Part shown: piece by piece, positions 1 through 5,882 of the stretch
Layout of the letters: every line of letters starts with the position of its first letter
Numbering within the stretch: the first letter of the stretch is position 1
From: an uncultured Rhodocyclaceae bacterium
GTDB taxonomy: Bacteria > Pseudomonadota > Gammaproteobacteria > Burkholderiales > Rhodocyclaceae
Assembly: GCA_903950295.1 (NCBI GenBank)
Contig: CAJBAP010000291.1
Location: 1-7,323 of the forward strand
Direction: 5' to 3'
Length of the DNA: 7,323 bases
Made by a program: the position numbers and the translations under genes
The notes under the pieces: generated by a model
What the model was told of the DNA's origin: nothing
The model's database searches: none
What the model saw: only the letters and a program-made list of their open reading frames with translations

Positions 1-639
1 GACGATCCGCAACTCGGTGACGGGCTCACGGTGGGCTTGCGTCAGGAGGGTTATGCGGTTGACTGGGTGAAGGATGGCATTGCTGCCGATCTGGCGCTGC
101 AGAACGAAACCTACGACGTGCTGGTGCTCGATCTCGGTTTGCCGCGCCTGTCCGGCATGGAGGTGCTGGTACGACTGCGCGGGCGGGGGCAGACGCTGCC
201 GGTGTTGATCCTCACCGCGCGTGATGCTACCGGTGACAAGATTGCCGGCCTGGATAGCGGCGCTGATGATTATCTCGTCAAACCCGTTGATCTCGACGAA
301 CTCGCAGCGCGTGTGCGTGCGCTGTCACGCCGCTCTGCGGGACGCGCCAATCCAGAGTTGAAGCTGGGCGAACTAGTGCTGGACCCTGCGGCACACCAGG
401 TGCGCCTGGCCGGTGTGCCCGTCGAGCTTTCCACGCGCGAGTTCTCGTTGTTGCAGGTGCTCATGCAAAATGCTGGCCGCGTGCTGACGCGCGCCCAGCT
501 GGAGTCATCCCTCTATGGCTGGCGCGACGAACCGGACAGCAATGCACTCGAGGTGCATATCCACCACCTGCGCAAGAAACTCGGTGCCGAATGCATCAAG
601 ACGCTACGTGGCGTCGGCTACACGATGCGAAAGTCATGA
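1..639 (+). CDS. OmpR/PhoB-family response regulator, QseB/PmrA-like (5' partial)
   Basis: DNA-binding response regulator, the cytoplasmic output of the two-component pair with the next gene. The reading frame is open from base 1, so the true start lies upstream; the visible part is 212 residues, and only about seven are probably missing (a typical member begins MRILLVEDD and this one enters at DD). Numbering from the first visible codon, the receiver domain shows the acidic pair D1-D2, the phosphoacceptor D44 in VLVLDLGLP, T72 in LILTA, Y91 and the conserved K94 in YLVKP. A winged-helix domain follows from about residue 113 to 209, with ELSTREFSLL, the recognition region SNALEVHIHHLRKKLG and the terminal wing RGVGYTMRKS. 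All phosphotransfer residues are present. The stop overlaps the kinase start (ATGA, 636-639), so the two are translationally coupled. Similarity is to QseB/PmrA/TctD; the downstream eptA favours a PmrA-like job, which is inference. Confidence 0.97.
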   Translation, partial: DDPQLGDGLTVGLRQEGYAVDWVKDGIAADLALQNETYDVLVLDLGLPRLSGMEVLVRLRGRGQTLPVLILTARDATGDKIAGLDSGADDYLVKPVDLDELAARVRALSRRSAGRANPELKLGELVLDPAAHQVRLAGVPVELSTREFSLLQVLMQNAGRVLTRAQLESSLYGWRDEPDSNALEVHIHHLRKKLGAECIKTLRGVGYTMRKS

Positions 640-1994
640 CGACAGGAACGCGCTGGTTCTCGCTGCGCAAGCGGCTGTTGATTCTGCTGCTGGGGGGGGT
701 AACGGCGGGTTGGCTGGCGACGCTGACCCTGTCCTATCTCGATGCGCACCATGAAATCGACGAACTCTTCGATGCGCAAATGGTACAGATGGCGCAAACG
801 TTATTGGCGCTGGCCAGCGAAATGGAGAACGAAACCGACGATGAGGACGTGGCGCGGCTGGAAGCGGATGGCCACAAGTATCAGAAGAATTTTGTTTTTC
901 AGCTCTGGGATAACGAGGGCCGCCTGCTGCTGCGCTCGCAGAGTGCACAAACCACACCGCTCACGGCAACGGACGGGTTTTCAGTTTCGGCGGGGGATGG
1001 ACGCTGGCGGTTTTACAGCCAGTGGGACAAGGAACAGCTGTTGCGTGTCCAGGTCGGGGAAAAGCATGAGATACGCGAGGAGCTGGCCGGCAATATTGCC
1101 ACGCGCCTGCTGGTACCGGCCCTCTTGGGTTTGCCCCTGCTGGGAATTTGGGTCTGGTTCGCTACCCGGCGCGGCTTGGCACCCCTTGACGTCGTGACTG
1201 CCGAGGTGGTCAGTCGCGCGCCGGAGCGCCTCGAAGCGCTGACACCACTGGAGGCGCCGAGTGAAATCCGGCCCTTGCTGGATGCGCTCAACGGCCTGTT
1301 TGCCCGCGTCGAGCGCACACTCGACAACGAACGCCATTTCACCGCCGATGCCGCCCATGAGTTGCGTACCCCGCTGGCAGCCATTGCCATGCAGGCGCAG
1401 GTGGCGCTGCGCGCCCGCGATGGCGCAGAGCGCGAGCATGCCATCACGCAGCTGGCCACCAGTGCGCGCCGCGCCAGCCACCTGGTCGAGCAACTGCTGA
1501 CGCTGGCGCGACTCGACCCGGCCACCGGCCTGGTGCTCAGCGCGGTGCGTCTTGATCAATTGGCTGCCGAGGTGTGTGCTGATCACGGCACGGTAGCACT
1601 GGAGAAGAATATTGCGCTTGAGCTCGATGCAGCAGCGCCAATGACGGTGTCCGCCAACGAGGGCATGTTGCGCATCCTGCTGCGCAATCTGCTCGACAAC
1701 GCCCTGCGCTATACGCCACCGGGCGGAAAAGTCGGCGTTAGCGTGACGGCATTTTCCGATGCGGTGATGCTCACAGTGAGCGACAGCGGGCCGGGCATTC
1801 CCGTAGAACAGCGCACCCAGGTGCTCCAGCGCTTCCATCGGCTGGCCGGACAAGAGACCGAGGGCAGCGGCCTGGGCCTGTCCATCGTGGCACGCATTGC
1901 CGAGCTGCACGGTGCCCGGCTCGAGCTTGCCGACGGCATCGCCGACTGCGATTCTCCCGGTCTTGGCGTACAACTCTTTTTCAAGGTGGCCTGA
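636..1994 (+). CDS. Membrane sensor histidine kinase, QseC/PmrB-like
   Basis: Sensor kinase of 452 residues that autophosphorylates on histidine and passes the phosphate to the upstream regulator. I chose the ATG at 636 because it overlaps the regulator stop and gives a normal N-terminus (short basic segment, then a membrane helix); an in-frame ATG at 591 lies inside the regulator. TM1 is about residues 12-34. The periplasmic sensor region, about 36-153, resembles the 2CSK_N domain of QseC-type kinases (HEIDELFDAQM) and carries an acidic cluster at 62-71. TM2 is about 156-177. A short HAMP-like linker follows. The DHp domain has the H-box HELRTPL with phosphoacceptor H241. The ATPase domain has the N-box NLLDNALRYT (351-360), G1 DSGPGIP (383-389), F-box RF (399-400) and G2 GSGLGLS (410-416). 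All catalytic boxes are intact. The signal is unknown; cations, Fe3+ or cationic peptides would fit a PmrB-like role. A G8 run sits in the TM1 codons. Confidence 0.96.
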   Translation: MTTGTRWFSLRKRLLILLLGGVTAGWLATLTLSYLDAHHEIDELFDAQMVQMAQTLLALASEMENETDDEDVARLEADGHKYQKNFVFQLWDNEGRLLLRSQSAQTTPLTATDGFSVSAGDGRWRFYSQWDKEQLLRVQVGEKHEIREELAGNIATRLLVPALLGLPLLGIWVWFATRRGLAPLDVVTAEVVSRAPERLEALTPLEAPSEIRPLLDALNGLFARVERTLDNERHFTADAAHELRTPLAAIAMQAQVALRARDGAEREHAITQLATSARRASHLVEQLLTLARLDPATGLVLSAVRLDQLAAEVCADHGTVALEKNIALELDAAAPMTVSANEGMLRILLRNLLDNALRYTPPGGKVGVSVTAFSDAVMLTVSDSGPGIPVEQRTQVLQRFHRLAGQETEGSGLGLSIVARIAELHGARLELADGIADCDSPGLGVQLFFKVA

Positions 1995-2005
1995 TAATCC
2001 TGCCG

Positions 2006-3619
2006 ATGAGCCGCTTCCATATCCCCGCATCCGGTCTGACGAGCAATATCCTGATCCTGCTGGTGACGCTATTTCTGGTCGCCAGCGGCAATCTGACCTT
2101 TTTTGCCAACGTGCTGAAAACCTATCCGCTCAATGCCGGCACTGCGGCTGCGCTGCTCTCGCTGGCGGTTACGCTCGGCGCGGCGACGGTTTTGCTGCTG
2201 GCGCTGCTGTGCTTCGGGCGCACCACCAAACCCGTGCTGATCGTTACCCTGCTGCTGTCGGCCGCCGCCGCCTACTTCATGGACAGTTTTGGCGTCGTCA
2301 TCAATGACGAAATGCTGCAAAACGCTGTACAGACCAACGTCGCCGAGGCGCGTGATCTGCTGAACCTGAAACTGTTGGCCTATCTCGTGGTGCTGGGCGT
2401 CGTGCCGGCCATCGGCATTGCCAAAGTGAAGTTGCAGTGGCGCGGCATCAGGGTCGAAGCGCTGGCGCGCGCCAAACTGCTCGGCAGCATCCTGTTGGTG
2501 ATGGTTGCCACGGTGCTGGCCTTCGGCGGCTTCTATGCCTCGTTCGTGCGCGAGCACAAGTCCCTGCGTTCCTATGCCAATCCGACCTATTACGTTTATT
2601 CCGTCGTCAAGCTTGTCAATGGGGTTTTCGCCGGGCAGGCAGACAAGACCGTGGCAGTTATCGGCGCCGATGCCCGCACCCCCGTAGCAGACCCCCACCG
2701 CGAACTGGTCATCCTGGTCGTCGGCGAAACGGCGCGCGCCGACCGCTTTGCGCTAAATGGCTATGCGCGCGACACCAACCCGCTGTTACGCCAGGCCGAG
2801 GTGATCAGCTTTACCGATTTCCATGCCTGCGGCACCTCGACAGCGGTTTCGGTGCCCTGCATGTTTGCGCTCGAAGGCAGTGCGGGCAAAACGAAAAACC
2901 AGGAGAACCTGCTCGATGTCCTGCAGCGCGCCGGCGCCAACGTGTTCTGGATGGACAACAATTCTGACTCGAAAGGTGTCGCCCTGCGCGTGCCCTACCA
3001 GAGCTACAAATCGCCGGAGACCAATCCGGTCTGCGATTTGGAGTGCCGTGACGAGGGCATGCTGCCGCCGCTGCAAGCCTATATCGACGCCCATCCCAAG
3101 GGCGACATCTTCGTCGTCATCCACCAGATGGGCAACCATGGACCGGCCTACTTCAAGCGTTATCCGCCGACCTTCGAGAAATTCAAGCCGGCCTGCCAGA
3201 GCAACGACCTCAGCCAGTGCAGTCGCGAGGAAATCGACAACGCCTACGACAACGCGATCCTCTACACCGACCACTTCCTGGCGCAGGTGATCGAGTTGCT
3301 GAAGCGGAACAGTGGTCCATTCGAGACAGCGATGTTCTATGTCAGCGATCATGGCGAGTCGCTGGGCGAGGGTGGTGTGTATCTGCACGGTTTGCCCAAG
3401 GCCATCGCGCCCAAAGCGCAATTGCACGTGCCTGCCATCATGTGGATCGGCCACAGTTTCGACGAGATCGATGTGCCGGCGCTGCGGAAGAAAAGCGGGG
3501 CGCCTTTTACGCACGACAACCTGTTTCACACCGCACTTGGCTTTCTGGAGGTCGAAACTGCGATTTATCGTTCCGAGATGGATATTCTCGACGGCGCACG
3601 CCGGTCGGGGCATCGGTGA
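2006..3619 (+). CDS. eptA: Lipid A phosphoethanolamine transferase, EptA/MCR family
   Basis: Inner-membrane enzyme that moves phosphoethanolamine from phosphatidylethanolamine to lipid A phosphates on the periplasmic face. At 537 residues it is close to Neisseria EptA and MCR-1. Five membrane helices are visible (about 12-32, 45-70, 76-97, 120-140, 158-178), then a periplasmic sulfatase-fold domain. Conserved sites: E241 in VVGETARADRF (zinc ligand), nucleophile T279 in CGTSTAVSVPC, D448 and H449 in SDHGESLGE (zinc ligands), H378 in MGNHGPAY and H461 in LHG. Spacings T279 to D448/H449 and onwards to H461 match MCR-1. Cysteine pairs C275/C285, C343/C347 and C397/C405 are placed to form the family disulfides. 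The start lies 11 nt after the kinase stop with no convincing Shine-Dalgarno (AAGGTGG ends about 16 nt upstream), so coupling to kinase translation is likely. Co-transcription with the two-component genes suggests autoregulated lipid A modification. The family assignment is firm; actual polymyxin resistance is inference. Confidence 0.95.
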   Translation: MSRFHIPASGLTSNILILLVTLFLVASGNLTFFANVLKTYPLNAGTAAALLSLAVTLGAATVLLLALLCFGRTTKPVLIVTLLLSAAAAYFMDSFGVVINDEMLQNAVQTNVAEARDLLNLKLLAYLVVLGVVPAIGIAKVKLQWRGIRVEALARAKLLGSILLVMVATVLAFGGFYASFVREHKSLRSYANPTYYVYSVVKLVNGVFAGQADKTVAVIGADARTPVADPHRELVILVVGETARADRFALNGYARDTNPLLRQAEVISFTDFHACGTSTAVSVPCMFALEGSAGKTKNQENLLDVLQRAGANVFWMDNNSDSKGVALRVPYQSYKSPETNPVCDLECRDEGMLPPLQAYIDAHPKGDIFVVIHQMGNHGPAYFKRYPPTFEKFKPACQSNDLSQCSREEIDNAYDNAILYTDHFLAQVIELLKRNSGPFETAMFYVSDHGESLGEGGVYLHGLPKAIAPKAQLHVPAIMWIGHSFDEIDVPALRKKSGAPFTHDNLFHTALGFLEVETAIYRSEMDILDGARRSGHR

Positions 3620-3632
3620 AATCGTCTGTGAA

Positions 3633-3655
3633 GCCGTCCCGTTAGCGCCGACTTT
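3633..3655 (+). repeat. 23-nt intergenic repeat, copy 1
   Basis: GCCGTCCCG, two variable bases (TT here), then AGCGCCGACTTT. The same sequence with CC at the variable positions occurs at 5828-5850 in the same orientation. This copy lies in the eptA-cytochrome gap, 45 bases before the cytochrome start. Unlike copy 2, it has no right-hand arm and cannot form the hairpin. Confidence 0.55.
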
Positions 3656-3700
3656 CTGTGACACAATGAACCTGCTGTCCAACAACATCGGGGGATTTAA

Positions 3701-5017
3701 ATGAAAAAATATGTATTGATGCTCGGCATTTCCGCGGTTGCCGCCGGTTGCGCTTCGGTGGCGACGGGCCCGCAAGCCATCGACTGGAACAAGGTTCCTG
3801 TGACGAAGGTGACCGCGTTCTACCCCGGCCAGTCTTCTTACCAGTGGTTGCGCAGCGATGCCCACAAGGGGGCCAGCAAGGAAGTCACGCGTGGTGATTC
3901 CTGCACCTCCTGCCACGACGATCCGACCGAGGAGGCAACTCAGGGCGCCAAGATTCTTGGCGCCAAGCATCCGCTCGAGCCGCACGGCGCAGAGCTCAAG
4001 GGCAAGAATGGCCATATCGACATGACAGTGCAGGCCGCTTACGACGACAAGCATGCCTACCTGCGTTTCCAGTGGCAGACCAACAATAAAAACCATCCGG
4101 GCAATGACTACCCGGGTTATCGCTTCGACGGCAAAGAATGGAAGTCTTTCGGTGGCATGCGCCTCGACAAGAACGTCCTGGCTGGCAAGACACCACTGGT
4201 CTACGAAAACCGCCTGTCGGTCATGCTCGATGACGGCAAGGTACCCGGTTTTGCAAACCAGGGCTGCTGGCTGACCTGTCATGATGGCGAACGCGAGATG
4301 CCGAAGGAACTCAGCAAGGCCGAGGTCGAGGCCAATGCCCTGATGAAGGCGATCAAGAAGTCCGACGTACGCAAGTACGTTCCGGCCAGTCGTACCGACC
4401 CGATGGATTGGCGGACCGGCAAGACGGTTGAGGAAGTCGCCAAGCTCAAGGCCGACGGACAGTTCCTTGATCTAATGCAGTGGCGTGCCCATCGCAGTGC
4501 CAACGTGAATGGCTCTGATGACGGTTTTGTGCTTGAGTACCGCAACACGGACAAGGGTACCAACTACTATGCCTCGAACATGGACAGCAAGACCAAGCAG
4601 CCTAAATTCATGTTCGATCCGGCGAAGTTCGGCGGCAAGTCCTTTGCGGCGGGCGACTACGGCAAGAAGGAGATGATCCTCGTCAAGGGCGTCAATGCCG
4701 TGCCCTTCGACCCGAATGCCGGCTGGAAGGAAGGCGACATCCTGCCGCAGTACGTGCTGACAGGGGCTGAGGCTGCTGGTTCGGTAGCGGACAACAAGGC
4801 CTACAGTAGCTGGAAGAGCGGTGTACAGACCGTGATACTGATGCGGCCCCTCAGTTTGCCGCACGACGACGATAAGGCGCTCAAGGTCGGTGGTGTTTAT
4901 AACGTCGGTTTTGCTGTTCATGACGACAACATGACCGGTCGTGGCCATCATGTGACGTACGTAAAAACCCTTGGCATTGGTGCCAAGGCGGACATTCAAG
5001 CCGTCAAGTTGAACTGA
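3701..5017 (+). CDS. Lipoprotein c-type cytochrome, ethylbenzene-dehydrogenase-related heme-binding family
   Basis: Exported 438-residue protein, probably an electron carrier or periplasmic redox subunit. The N-terminus (KK, hydrophobic core, VAAGC) looks like a lipoprotein signal with C17 as lipidated cysteine; A18 at +2 would allow outer-membrane sorting. A canonical heme c motif CTSCH is at 68-72. A second site, GCWLTCHDGER, gives C189-x3-C193-H194, a CX3CH spacing. These are the only cysteines besides C17. The overall pattern (hydration-type segments such as HAYLRFQW, then VYENRLSVMLDDG, GCWLTCH, and a late HDDNMTGRGHHVTY) resembles the ethylbenzene dehydrogenase gamma-like heme-binding family (PF09459), recalled without a search. 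The C-terminal half is rich in lysine, aspartate and aromatics. The start is supported by GGGGGA five bases upstream. An 81-nt gap separates it from eptA, so it probably has its own promoter. It converges on the minus-strand cluster. The partner oxidoreductase is not in the window. Confidence is high that it is an exported heme protein, moderate on the family. Confidence 0.87.
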   Translation: MKKYVLMLGISAVAAGCASVATGPQAIDWNKVPVTKVTAFYPGQSSYQWLRSDAHKGASKEVTRGDSCTSCHDDPTEEATQGAKILGAKHPLEPHGAELKGKNGHIDMTVQAAYDDKHAYLRFQWQTNNKNHPGNDYPGYRFDGKEWKSFGGMRLDKNVLAGKTPLVYENRLSVMLDDGKVPGFANQGCWLTCHDGEREMPKELSKAEVEANALMKAIKKSDVRKYVPASRTDPMDWRTGKTVEEVAKLKADGQFLDLMQWRAHRSANVNGSDDGFVLEYRNTDKGTNYYASNMDSKTKQPKFMFDPAKFGGKSFAAGDYGKKEMILVKGVNAVPFDPNAGWKEGDILPQYVLTGAEAAGSVADNKAYSSWKSGVQTVILMRPLSLPHDDDKALKVGGVYNVGFAVHDDNMTGRGHHVTYVKTLGIGAKADIQAVKLN

Positions 5018-5032
5018 GTCTTGAAGATGCGA

Positions 5033-5067
5033 AAGTGAGAAAGTCCCCTGAGCGGGCTTTCTCACTT
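5033..5067. terminator. Shared hairpin between convergent genes, likely bidirectional terminator
   Basis: Inverted repeat with perfect 11-bp arms: AAGTGAGAAAG at 5033-5043 pairs with CTTTCTCACTT at 5057-5067. The stem extends by three C-G pairs (CCC near 5045-5048 with GGG 5054-5056) after a small bulge, leaving a loop of about six bases. It lies in the 57 bases between the stop of the cytochrome gene (5017) and the stop of the minus-strand beta-barrel gene (5075), where a terminator for both directions is expected. Neither side has a long T tract, so efficiency as an intrinsic terminator is uncertain; it could instead act mainly as a 3'-end stabiliser. Confidence 0.65.
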
Positions 5068-5074
5068 AAGTGCT

Positions 5075-5779
5075 TCAGAATTCCCAGGCAAGGCCTACCT
5101 GGCCGAAGCTGCGGTCGTTGCCGCGCCCGACGGCGCCGGATATTTTTAAACCCTCGACAATTTCGTAACGCAGGCCGACTGCCTTGTCCGGACCGGCATG
5201 CTCCTCGCCGAAGGTCTCGACGGTAAGTTGCAGATTTTCGATGAGCGGGAATTCATAGCCGATGGCCCAAGTGCCGACGGTGTTGCTCTCGCCATGCGCC
5301 TTGAGGCGCGTGGCGCCCAAGTTCATGTGCAGTACTTGGCCGTTTTCGAGACGATAGGAGGCAAGCCCGGTGAGGGCGTATTCTTTTTCCGTGAATTTGT
5401 CGGGCGTTTCGTAATCGTCCACATCGGTGCGACCATAGTTGAAACTGGCGCCGAGTGACCAACCGGTGTCGTTTTGGTAGGGAACCCACTTGATGCCAAA
5501 GCCGACGCCGCGCAGCTTGGTATCGGGATCGGCGCTGTGATCCTTGGCGCGCGCGACGGCGATACCCAGCTCCACATTTTCGATGGGACCGTAGCCGAAC
5601 AGCAATTCTCCGCCCCGCTCCCTGTCATCTCGGCTCAATACGCCTTCCACCTTCATGCCGCCCTTGTCGAGGGTGCCGGCGTCGTCGGTGTGCATGGGGC
5701 CTTCAGCAAAGGCAGGGGCGGCGGCCAAGGCGAGCAGCAGGGGCGTAGCCAAGGCAATAACGGACGAACGATATTTCAC
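5075..5779 (-). CDS. Exported protein, probable small outer-membrane beta-barrel
   Basis: A protein of 234 residues with no family I can name with certainty. A Sec signal peptide is clear (MKYRSSV, hydrophobic core to about residue 20, cleavage after APAFA at 25). The mature part alternates polar and hydrophobic residues in short strand-like segments ended by turns (VELGIAVARA, GVGFGIKWVP, WSLGASFNYG, VLHMNLGATRL, VGTWAIGYEF, LQLTVETFGEE, AVGLRYEIV) and ends FGQVGLAWEF. The C-terminal phenylalanine in an amphipathic last strand is the classic BAM-recognition signature of outer-membrane barrels. The start is GTG at 5779 because AGAAAGG (5786-5792) lies six bases upstream; a TTG at 5803 in the same frame would add eight residues but has no ribosome site. 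It follows the rhodanese gene on the same strand after 103 nt containing a hairpin, so it may be co-transcribed or independently started. Possible roles are pore, anchor or transport-associated barrel; the substrate is unknown. Confidence 0.8.
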   Translation of the reverse strand: MKYRSSVIALATPLLLALAAAPAFAEGPMHTDDAGTLDKGGMKVEGVLSRDDRERGGELLFGYGPIENVELGIAVARAKDHSADPDTKLRGVGFGIKWVPYQNDTGWSLGASFNYGRTDVDDYETPDKFTEKEYALTGLASYRLENGQVLHMNLGATRLKAHGESNTVGTWAIGYEFPLIENLQLTVETFGEEHAGPDKAVGLRYEIVEGLKISGAVGRGNDRSFGQVGLAWEF

Positions 5780-5785
5780 GGCAGA

Positions 5786-5792
5786 CCTTTCT
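5786..5792 (-). promoter_or_regulatory. Shine-Dalgarno site that decides the GTG start of the beta-barrel gene
   Basis: AGAAAGG on the minus strand, separated by six bases (TCTGCC) from the GTG at 5779. It is the only good ribosome site in this leader and is the reason for preferring GTG over the upstream TTG. Confidence 0.6.
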
Positions 5793-5827
5793 GCAAAATT
5801 CAAAACACGGATGATAAGGTCACGCTT

Positions 5828-5850
5828 GCCGTCCCGCCAGCGCCGACTTT
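5828..5850 (+). repeat. 23-nt intergenic repeat, copy 2
   Basis: GCCGTCCCG, CC, then AGCGCCGACTTT; 21 of 23 positions match copy 1 at 3633-3655. It covers the left arm of the hairpin at 5832-5868, in the gap between the rhodanese and beta-barrel genes. Relative to the flanking minus-strand genes it is inverted compared with copy 1 and the cytochrome gene. Confidence 0.55.
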
Positions 5851-5868
5851 TTTATCGGCGTGGCGGGA
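5832..5868. promoter_or_regulatory. Imperfect hairpin in the rhodanese/beta-barrel spacer
   Basis: On the plus strand TCCCGCCA (5832-5839) pairs with TGGCGGGA (5861-5868). After one bulged G at 5840, CGCCGA (5841-5846) pairs with TCGGCG (5855-5860), leaving an eight-base loop that contains a T6 run. The stem is G+C rich with 14 pairs. On the minus strand it starts 14 bases after the rhodanese stop and lies about 50 bases before the beta-barrel start. No T tract follows it in that direction, so it may be a weak or Rho-assisted terminator, a processing or stabilising element, or a remnant of a palindromic repeat. Its left arm is also part of the 23-nt repeat found at 3633-3655. Confidence 0.5.
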
Positions 5869-5882
5869 TCGGCATCAAACGA

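Noticed and set aside
981..2030. Long minus-strand open frame opposite the histidine kinase
   Set aside because: Antisense to a kinase with every catalytic box intact; the product has low-complexity G/Q/R composition and no family features.
3659..3667. Possible extended -10 box TGACACAAT before the cytochrome gene
   Set aside because: Only four of six core bases match and no acceptable -35 box lies 16-18 bases upstream, so a promoter is expected here but this site is not supported.
3944..3964. Perfect inverted repeat, 9-bp arms GGCGCCAAG/CTTGGCGCC with 3-nt loop
   Set aside because: It lies inside the cytochrome coding region and is explained by the repeated peptide GAK-IL-GAK; no regulatory role is needed.
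2786..4282. Long minus-strand open frame opposite eptA and the cytochrome start
   Set aside because: It runs antisense through two well-supported genes and crosses their intergenic gap, its product has no recognisable domain, and G+C-rich DNA commonly leaves such frames open.
4969..4988. Perfect 8-bp inverted repeat CCTTGGCA/TGCCAAGG near the end of the cytochrome gene
   Set aside because: Inside coding sequence about 30 bases before the stop, with no T tract; the hairpin at 5033-5067 is the better terminator candidate.
5780..5803. TTG start at 5803 for the beta-barrel gene
   Set aside because: It has no ribosome site and puts polar residues before the signal peptide; GTG at 5779 has AGAAAGG at ideal spacing.
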